From positions 1-64,000 of the forward strand of contig JAJZWN010000001.1 in the NCBI GenBank assembly GCA_021846695.1: a stretch of 64,000 bases of DNA, given 5' to 3'. The stretch is from Thermoplasmata archaeon. Lineage in GTDB: Archaea > Thermoplasmatota > Thermoplasmata > Thermoplasmatales > Thermoplasmataceae. A program made the position numbers and the translations under genes. The notes beneath the pieces are model-generated. The model searched no databases. It was not told the origin of the DNA and worked only from the letters and a program-made list of their open reading frames with translations. This document shows positions 58,185 through 64,000 of this stretch, piece after piece (the stretch's first letter is position 1; every line of letters starts with the position of its first letter).

Positions 58185-60692
58185 TCATGCTATGAATGCA
58201 ACAGTGGTAAACACTGTTGTAAGGAATACAAACGCTACAAACCACATTATAACGTCCGCACTTGTTGCAGTTCTGCCCCAAAGGAACTTTTTGGAATACT
58301 TGACCCTTACTGCATAACCGATCATTACTGCTATCACACCTATTCCAAATAGCAAGTCCATTAAAGATATAAGCCAGTACATAGAGGCTATAGGATTGTT
58401 CGCTGTTGCACCCCCAAGACTTAAAGCAGAGTACGAGTTGATATTAACTAGTGAAAGCAGAGATGTTATAATGAATATTATTCCAAATACAGCTCCAACA
58501 GCCATATAACTTGCACTCTTTCCTGGGGATTTCTTTATAGCGCCATATAATGATCCCCATGCAAGTAGGGCGGCTATTCCTATGGCAGCTATGGAAATGT
58601 ATATGTAAATAGATGCCAGTGATGGGAAGAACCATGTTACTGGGTCATTTCCTTCTACGTATGGAGATACTGACTGAAGTTTTAACCATTCAACCATTCC
58701 ATAGAATGTAGCCATCCAGATCATATCTCCAGCCAAGAATATCAGCATACCAAGCCTTGTGTTGTTGAATCCTATTGTTACTGGATCTTTCTTGTACGTT
58801 GGAGGAACATTTGGCGATTTGAGTTTGTAATCATCATACATCCATCCAATAGTTCCAACCAGGAACAGTGCAGCTGCCACTGCCACTATTGCATATCCTA
58901 GATAAGCATAGAATATTCCGAATGCATAGGGTTTGTACCCCATCATTGCCACTACTGCACCTATGAATCCTATTACCACTCCAAGTGCGATGTATAATGG
59001 CCTTGTAGATAATTCGACTTTAGGTGGTTTTATAGGTTTATTCTTATCCAGTAACAGGTCTCTGTTATCCTCTCCGCCAACATATGGCTCATAATCAAAA
59101 TTATAGTACTTCGGTGGGTTTGTTGTGAACCACACAAATCCTGCAGTGGCTTTGTATGGGTTCTGATCTGTTAATGGCGCATGTTTTTTCATGGAATATG
59201 CAAAGTTTGCGAACATTATCAGGAACGATAAACCGAAGATAAATGCTCCAACTGTGGATATTTCATTGAATATAGTATAACCGAAACCGGACTGATATGT
59301 ATATACCCTTCTTGGTAAATCGTAGAGGAAGAACATTGGAAAATAGAGCGTATTAACCCCTATGTACGCAATTGCCCAGTGTATCCTTCCCAGTGTTTCA
59401 TTATACATTTTTCCTGTGAACTTTGGGAAATAATAATACAGATTTCCCATTAGCCCCATTACGGCCACACCAACCATGAAATAATGGAAATGTGCAACGA
59501 CATAATAGTCTCCATGAACAATAGTATCTATAGCAAGTGAAGATTGTGTAACGCCTGTTATACCACCGATCATGAAGGATGTAGATGCTGCAAGTGCAAA
59601 TAGTATGGGTGTCTGGAATTTGTGTTTTGCTCCTAGGAGTGTTGCTATCAATCCAACTATCAACATTCCGGTAGGTATAGATATAGTTTCTGTGAATACA
59701 CTAGTTGCCATTAACCATGCAAAGACTATACCGGTCATAAATGTGTGATGAAGAAAAACCATAACACTATCAACTGATATAGCACCCATTGCTGCTATCA
59801 TCCATTTTTTCAGATAAGGGGCCCTGTGACCTAAATTCGATAGGTAATCAAACATTGCCCCGGTACCAGGTAGTAGAAGTAAATACACCTCCGGATGCCC
59901 AAAGTACCAGAATAGGTTTTCCCACATAAGAGCACCCCCGTATGTTGAAATAAATCCACTTAATCCCAGAAGGTTTGAGACAACAAGAACGAAGAATAGT
60001 GCACTTATTTCAGGGAATACAAACCATGATATCATTGCAACCCACAGTACGGCCCACACAAATAATGGTAGATTCATTAACCTAAAACCACGTGCCCTGG
60101 CCTTGAAGACAGTAGCTATAACCTCCGTCGAGGCAATGATTGTACCAAGCCCTCTCACCACCACTGCGGCAGCAGCCGTATCAGCCCCTATATATGGTGT
60201 AAACTTAAATGATGATAATGGCTGATAAACTGTCCATCCTGTATCGAGATTTCCGCCAGGAAGGAAGAATCCCATCCAGAGAAGTATACCACTGAATAAG
60301 TATAACCAGTAACCCAGGGCATTAATCCTTGGGTATATCATATCTCTAGAACCAATAGCAAGCGGTACCAAATAAATACCAAATCCAAAACCTAGTGGAC
60401 CAAGGAACCATATTAGCATTGTAAGGCCATGTATGGTTACAAGCTGATTATACTGAAGTGCGTCCAGAAATCTTCCGGAGAATAGACCATAATGAACAAG
60501 GTCATATCTTGGTATTGCCAGCTGTACTCTCATCAAGAGCGCTAGAACACCGCCACCTATAAAGAAAACCAGAGATGTCAGTATATACAGCAGCCCTATT
60601 TGTTTGTGATTTGTAGTGAAAATCCAGCCTCTGACTGAATTGTATATCCTGTTATTCTTTTCATATAATTCATCGTTACTACCGACTTCCAT
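58185..60692 (-). CDS. coxA: Cytochrome oxidase subunits I and III fused
   Basis: Catalytic subunit, 835 residues, combining subunit I (about 1-570) and a subunit-III-like helical domain (about 625-835). Heme and CuB ligands are present: H88 in TIHGLTM, H266 with crosslinked Y270 in GHPEVY, H315-H316, and H401/H403 in HFHYF. E268 in the HPEVY motif is the A1-type proton residue. At the K-channel site the usual IPTGVK reads IPTGML, so the lysine is absent. It heads the operon, with divergent sequence upstream. Confidence 0.94.
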   Translation of the reverse strand: MEVGSNDELYEKNNRIYNSVRGWIFTTNHKQIGLLYILTSLVFFIGGGVLALLMRVQLAIPRYDLVHYGLFSGRFLDALQYNQLVTIHGLTMLIWFLGPLGFGFGIYLVPLAIGSRDMIYPRINALGYWLYLFSGILLWMGFFLPGGNLDTGWTVYQPLSSFKFTPYIGADTAAAAVVVRGLGTIIASTEVIATVFKARARGFRLMNLPLFVWAVLWVAMISWFVFPEISALFFVLVVSNLLGLSGFISTYGGALMWENLFWYFGHPEVYLLLLPGTGAMFDYLSNLGHRAPYLKKWMIAAMGAISVDSVMVFLHHTFMTGIVFAWLMATSVFTETISIPTGMLIVGLIATLLGAKHKFQTPILFALAASTSFMIGGITGVTQSSLAIDTIVHGDYYVVAHFHYFMVGVAVMGLMGNLYYYFPKFTGKMYNETLGRIHWAIAYIGVNTLYFPMFFLYDLPRRVYTYQSGFGYTIFNEISTVGAFIFGLSFLIMFANFAYSMKKHAPLTDQNPYKATAGFVWFTTNPPKYYNFDYEPYVGGEDNRDLLLDKNKPIKPPKVELSTRPLYIALGVVIGFIGAVVAMMGYKPYAFGIFYAYLGYAIVAVAAALFLVGTIGWMYDDYKLKSPNVPPTYKKDPVTIGFNNTRLGMLIFLAGDMIWMATFYGMVEWLKLQSVSPYVEGNDPVTWFFPSLASIYIYISIAAIGIAALLAWGSLYGAIKKSPGKSASYMAVGAVFGIIFIITSLLSLVNINSYSALSLGGATANNPIASMYWLISLMDLLFGIGVIAVMIGYAVRVKYSKKFLWGRTATSADVIMWFVAFVFLTTVFTTVAFIA

Positions 60693-61063
60693 GTTAAATA
60701 ATTTCTATGTAAAATATAAGAGTAATTATAGAATATTTTCGTAACTTATTCCCATATAAATTTAAAAACTTAGCATATTATGCTATTTTCATTCATGGAT
60801 GTGTTGTATATCAACATATAATTAGATAAAACGCAATATATGTATATTTAACGTGAACTTAAGATAAGATGTTAATGCCTGTAAATATACTAAAACGAGA
60901 AGAACATAAAATCTTTACAAATTTATAATTTGATACAAAAATTCGAGATGATATAATAGAACCATAGAATCTTAGACACAGAGTCTGCCAAATTGATGCC
61001 ATTGAGGGATAGTGTGGTCTACAATACAAATCTCTAAATAACATTTTTAACTTATTGCAACAA
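60693..61063. other. Intergenic region between oxidase operon and a secreted protein gene
   Basis: About 370 bases, strongly AT-rich. No ORF with coding character and no RNA gene is evident. It should carry the promoter of the oxidase operon on the minus strand and of the gene at 61064 on the plus strand. AT-rich candidate boxes occur at about 60750-60770 and 61040-61048, none distinctive. Confidence 0.35.
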
Positions 61064-61825
61064 ATGAGCCAAAAAGAGCATTATAATAAAAAGTTACTGG
61101 CATTCTTTATAGCTTTCTTTATAGTTATAACTTTTCTTGCAGTTTACGGTGCTGAACATTATAACGGACATGATGAAACAGTAGAGCTTGAACAATACTG
61201 CAAAATATCAGATAATGACCTGGTTAAGGACAATACCAGCACATGCTTGTACTATATAACATGGGATGGAAGTCCTACTGGTAATGCTGGATCCTGGGCG
61301 TTATATGAATTTTTAAATGACCATGGATATAATATGGATAAAAATGGTTATGTTAAAACATCTCAATCTATGGATAATTTTGAGTATAACAGTACCCCAG
61401 GAGTAATATTCAATAATTCTACATATACTGTAGATTATAGTGGGCACACAACTATAATTAAACCAATATACATTTATGGTGAGAACCTCACAAATAACAC
61501 TACAATAGCCGCTGGCCTACAAAAATTGAAAGGAGATGTGCCTAGTGGAGTATATAACGAGGTTAAAATATATACAACAGAGGCCATAGTTGATGGGCTA
61601 AGCATACCAAGCGACAATATCAGCCAGTACCATCACATTAATTCTGTTACATTAATAAATGGACCGGCAGGAGCATATATATTTAATGGATACCTTATAA
61701 ACCCAACAAATTTTGAACATGAGACACCACATCAAGTTATAACAGATTTAAGGGACAACCCATCATATAAGCCAGTAGGAGATGCGGTCAAAGGTCTAGA
61801 AACATATATCAAGGATTCTGATTAA
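61064..61825 (+). CDS. Secreted or anchored protein, possibly degenerate DUF929-like
   Basis: A 253-residue protein with one N-terminal hydrophobic segment (LLAFFIAFFIVITFLAVYG), then a polar domain with many Asn-X-Ser/Thr sequons (NTS, NST, NNS, NLT, NNT, NIS). The part CLYYITWDGSPTGNAGSWALYEFLNDHGY resembles the thioredoxin-like start of archaeal DUF929 proteins, but the CXXC is SPTG here, so thiol chemistry is unlikely. I start at ATG 61064 rather than TTG 61055, as no ribosome binding site favours either. Function unknown. It faces away from the oxidase operon. Confidence 0.55.
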   Translation: MSQKEHYNKKLLAFFIAFFIVITFLAVYGAEHYNGHDETVELEQYCKISDNDLVKDNTSTCLYYITWDGSPTGNAGSWALYEFLNDHGYNMDKNGYVKTSQSMDNFEYNSTPGVIFNNSTYTVDYSGHTTIIKPIYIYGENLTNNTTIAAGLQKLKGDVPSGVYNEVKIYTTEAIVDGLSIPSDNISQYHHINSVTLINGPAGAYIFNGYLINPTNFEHETPHQVITDLRDNPSYKPVGDAVKGLETYIKDSD

Positions 61826-61944
61826 TTATTTACCAAAATTTTAATTATAAGATTATTTATAAAGAGGACTTGCCTATAATTTAAAGGTATGAGAGAAATA
61901 AGGGAAAATTCCAGATATAACAAGTATCCTCGTAAAAGAGAAAA

Positions 61945-62064
61945 ATGGATAAAGATGATCTATTGCACAAAATGATGCACGTTTATAAAAATTATTTGAT
62001 TTGGATTAACCTGGTCGCTCAAATTATCTATGCTGGCATTATGATTCCTTATTTTTATCTCTGA
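61945..62064 (+). CDS. Possible 39-residue membrane peptide
   Basis: ATG at 61945, TGA at 62062-62064. The product MDKDDLLHKMMHVYKNY is followed by one hydrophobic segment (LIWINLVAQIIYAGIMIPYFYL). The end overlaps the next gene convergently by 26 bases. No good ribosome binding site precedes it. I report it only because this interval is otherwise empty and the neighbours are also tiny membrane proteins. Confidence 0.25.
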   Translation: MDKDDLLHKMMHVYKNYLIWINLVAQIIYAGIMIPYFYL

Positions 62065-62260
62065 ACTTTAGAATTATCATTATAGCAATAAATGCTAGTG
62101 CTATAGCTAACATAAATAAGTCTACAGCATATCCATCCGCATAAAATCCAGAAACAATAGAGCTGGTAGAATATGGTTTAAATGCCAGCAAAAGTCCGAA
62201 TATACCCATCATAGGCACGGAAAAGAATCTATTTTTTATTTCTTTACCCTGAGTTTTCAT
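62039..62260 (-). CDS. Small two-helix membrane protein, unknown
   Basis: A 73-residue protein with two hydrophobic helices (about 13-30 and 46-65) and a charged C-terminus KFRDKNKES. No recognised family. It is one of three small membrane proteins in 62-63 kb beside the oxidase region, transcribed as a short unit with AT-rich flanks. Confidence 0.5.
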   Translation of the reverse strand: MKTQGKEIKNRFFSVPMMGIFGLLLAFKPYSTSSIVSGFYADGYAVDLFMLAIALAFIAIMIILKFRDKNKES

Positions 62261-62329
62261 AATTATGTATAATTTTGTATATTACTTAAAAGTTATTATA
62301 AAATATATTTATATTTTAAATATACGGGT

Positions 62330-62548
62330 TTAAATTTTATTTGAACCATTATTCTCTGGGCCATGCAGTGATATCTGGGTGGAGGCTAATGCTGTAAGTC
62401 CGAGGCCAATTATAAAGGCTGCTACCCCAATCACACCGGTGTATGATGCGTATGGCAATAATCCATAAATTGATAATATCGCTAATCCGAATCCACCGAT
62501 CAATAACGAAAGTCCGGCCGTTAAAAGTTTCATTCCTTTAGGTAACAT
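62330..62548 (-). CDS. Small two-helix membrane protein, unknown
   Basis: A 72-residue protein from ATG 62548 (MLPKGMKLLTAG), preceded by GTGATAAAT; the GTG three codons upstream belongs to that site. Two helices, Gly-rich (LSLLIGGFGLAILSIYG and VIGVAAFIIGLGLTALA). It ends in a polar tail. Family unknown. Confidence 0.5.
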   Translation of the reverse strand: MLPKGMKLLTAGLSLLIGGFGLAILSIYGLLPYASYTGVIGVAAFIIGLGLTALASTQISLHGPENNGSNKI

Positions 62549-62651
62549 ATTTATCACTGAGTGATTATAATTTAATTCTATTTAATATTTTTTATAGAAA
62601 TCATTTGCCTACATACGTTTATATTAAAGTTTGAATATATTCATTAATAAG

Positions 62652-62661
62652 TATTTTATAC
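62652..62661 (+). promoter_or_regulatory. Putative TATA box of the 51-residue ORF
   Basis: TATTTTATAC lies 20-29 bases before the ATG at 62681, with no purine-rich ribosome binding site, suggesting a leaderless mRNA. Confidence 0.4.
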
Positions 62662-62680
62662 ATACAGATAATATGTACAT

Positions 62681-62836
62681 ATGACGTTTGACATAACATC
62701 TGCATTAATAACACTGCATGCAGCGGCTTATAATCCCAATTCAGAGACCCTGTTCTTGCTTGTTATAATGGGTATGTGTGCTGCAATAGCTATAGGAGCA
62801 ACAATATTTGTAAAGGAATTTATACTTAGAAGGTAA
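62681..62836 (+). CDS. Small single-helix membrane protein, 51 residues
   Basis: Found by direct reading: ATG 62681, TAA 62834-62836. N-terminus MTFDITSALITLHAAAYNP, then one hydrophobic helix (LFLLVIMGMCAAIAIGATIFV) and a basic end KEFILRR, giving a clear membrane topology. The correctly spaced TATA box argues that it is expressed. Family unknown. It is divergent from 62330-62548. Confidence 0.5.
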   Translation: MTFDITSALITLHAAAYNPNSETLFLLVIMGMCAAIAIGATIFVKEFILRR

Positions 62837-62926
62837 ACAAGGAGTAAAGATATTTTCTATAAGTTATAAATATTACAGGTAAATATTTTTATTACAAAAC
62901 TAGTTTTTAAATAATTATTGAACATC

Positions 62927-63946
62927 TTATTTTTCTGCTGGAACAACCATCTTAGAATTATGGTTTTTTACCAATATTGGTGTTTCTGGAATAGAATATC
63001 TATACATTGTATCTATTGTGCTAAGCCACATAAACGGAAGTGAGACTGCCCATAGAATTGCAGAGAAATAAAGCTGCTGTTTAATTCCGAAGAATGGAAA
63101 TATGTCTGTAAGCGATATAATTGATATGTAGAAAAATACAAGTGCGGTCATGCTGAACATCATTGAATTAAATTCTATATATGCAGCCTTTAGCTTTTCC
63201 AGGCTGAAATACACAAGATATGTTAGAATACCTGCCCCAATACCCATTATATTCATCATTATATAAATATTATAGTTAGAATATGCGTAGTAAGCCAGTG
63301 AAGGTACGAACCATATAAACATCATAACAGATGCTATAGTCATTAAAGCTGCCTTTACTTTTACAGTTTTTATGAATGGTTTCATTCCCAATTTTGTTAT
63401 GGCATACATGAGGAAAATACCAGAAATAAACATCAGTATATTTACCCCATAAAAGAATAGCATAGAGGTTTTTTGCAAATGGAAAAATATTCCAATCACT
63501 TCTAGCACTGGAATCAGCATAACAAAGAATATAGCCAGCAACGGAAAATAGTTACTGTTTCTCAAATTTTTGATGGAGGATACAAATTTTATTTTTGCCC
63601 TACGATTAATAAAAACACTGAGCATAAAGTTACTCAACAGCAGCAATAGAATACTTTCCGAGAGTAATGTAGTGCTAATAACAGTGGCCACCACTGCAGC
63701 TACAGTTGGCAGTATGGCTGTAAGACCCTCGCACTGGCAACTTAAGGCTGAAACACCACCGCTTATAGCTGGAGTAACAAGATTTGTTGCCTGTCTTCTT
63801 GCGCGTGATTTTTTCCCCAGAATTCCGGTATTTAAATTCACAATGCTAAAAATAAGAAAGTAGTTCTCAGTTAAAAGTGCTGCAAGTATTATATAGAGTA
63901 TGATGGACTGTAATCCCATTGTAAAATATATATAATTAACACGCAT
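62927..63946 (-). CDS. Polytopic membrane protein, unknown
   Basis: A 339-residue protein with about nine hydrophobic helices. After a first helix and a basic loop (GKKSRARRQ) comes a distinctive Gly/Ser/Cys segment, AISGGVSALSCQCEGLTAI, near residues 60-78, ahead of the next helix. The CXC pair could bind metal or form a disulfide; no family is recognised. It starts at ATG 63946, close to the window edge, and no operon partner is visible. Confidence 0.6.
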   Translation of the reverse strand: MRVNYIYFTMGLQSIILYIILAALLTENYFLIFSIVNLNTGILGKKSRARRQATNLVTPAISGGVSALSCQCEGLTAILPTVAAVVATVISTTLLSESILLLLLSNFMLSVFINRRAKIKFVSSIKNLRNSNYFPLLAIFFVMLIPVLEVIGIFFHLQKTSMLFFYGVNILMFISGIFLMYAITKLGMKPFIKTVKVKAALMTIASVMMFIWFVPSLAYYAYSNYNIYIMMNIMGIGAGILTYLVYFSLEKLKAAYIEFNSMMFSMTALVFFYISIISLTDIFPFFGIKQQLYFSAILWAVSLPFMWLSTIDTMYRYSIPETPILVKNHNSKMVVPAEK

Positions 63947-64000
63947 TATAATACCATAGTAAAACAGGTATGGAACCTTTGATGAAGAAAAATCTGCGTA

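Noticed and set aside
60859..61044. 61-codon minus-strand ORF before the secreted protein
   Set aside because: Low-complexity, no binding site, composition unlike coding genes here; probably promoter DNA.
61055..61063. TTG start for the secreted protein
   Set aside because: No ribosome binding site; the ATG three codons later gives an equally good N-terminus and is preferred.
61888..61974. 28-codon ORF (MREIRENSRYNKYPRK) upstream of the 39-residue ORF
   Set aside because: Very short, no membrane segment or family, and no binding site.
63970..64000. Possible plus-strand gene starting at ATG 63970
   Set aside because: Only ten codons are inside the window, without a clear binding site; cannot be judged.

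Overview
The window is about 64 kb of AT-rich archaeal chromosome. The gene set places it in Thermoplasmatales, most probably close to Ferroplasma, Acidiplasma or Picrophilus. The reasons are an unsplit RpoB with split RpoA'/A'', an archaeal S10/spc ribosomal cluster, ArcS, Cbf5, Nop5, Csl4, two LSm proteins, hypusine genes, an unlinked 5S rRNA gene, many leaderless-type starts, and an aa3-type oxidase operon carrying a sulfocyanin-like blue copper protein. The genus is inference; no 16S gene is present.

Layout. 0-13 kb: a truncated amino-acid permease, eL10 (rpl10e), an aIF5A/agmatinase pair, an MTA/SAH-deaminase-like amidohydrolase, ArcS, a csl4 / 52-residue ORF / LSm operon, one heme O synthase, a METTL5-type methyltransferase, tRNA-His and deoxyhypusine synthase. 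13-29.7 kb: an MFS transporter, the orphan 5S rRNA, trpS, mtnA, tRNA-Lys joined to rpoH-rpoB-rpoA1-rpoA2-nusA, a second APC permease, the eIF1A-rio1-dim2 operon and initiator tRNA-Met. 29.7-38 kb: hemL-hemC-hemD, small membrane proteins, an esterase, a Trm5/Taw2-type enzyme and an LSm-rpl37e-purF operon. 38-54.6 kb (minus strand): one long ribosomal superoperon from rpl3 to rpl15, then secY, adkA, an Oxa1-superfamily gene, cmk, cbf5 and nop5. It includes uS14, only 52 residues long. 54.9-60.7 kb (minus strand): a terminal oxidase operon, coxI/III fusion - small membrane subunit - sulfocyanin - coxB - ctaB - degenerate metallo-beta-lactamase-fold protein. 61-64 kb: several membrane or secreted proteins of unknown function.

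Most genes are housekeeping. aIF5A, agmatinase and deoxyhypusine synthase connect through polyamine-dependent hypusination. The amidohydrolase and mtnA fit salvage of methylthioadenosine left by polyamine synthesis. The hem genes and two ctaB copies feed the heme-copper oxidase. Mobile DNA is limited to three decayed tnpB (IS200/IS605-type) remnants at about 11.1, 12.9 and 34.3 kb, two of which share the same internal deletion.

The less ordinary features are the roughly 185-bp out-of-frame overlap of cbf5 and nop5, an extended RpoA'' N-terminus, an MBL-fold protein without its metal ligands in the oxidase operon, a conserved-looking 52-residue coiled-coil ORF between csl4 and an LSm gene, a long acidic tail on uL24, and the paired miniature tnpB remnants. 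I saw no CRISPR array, integrase, restriction-modification system or biosynthetic cluster.
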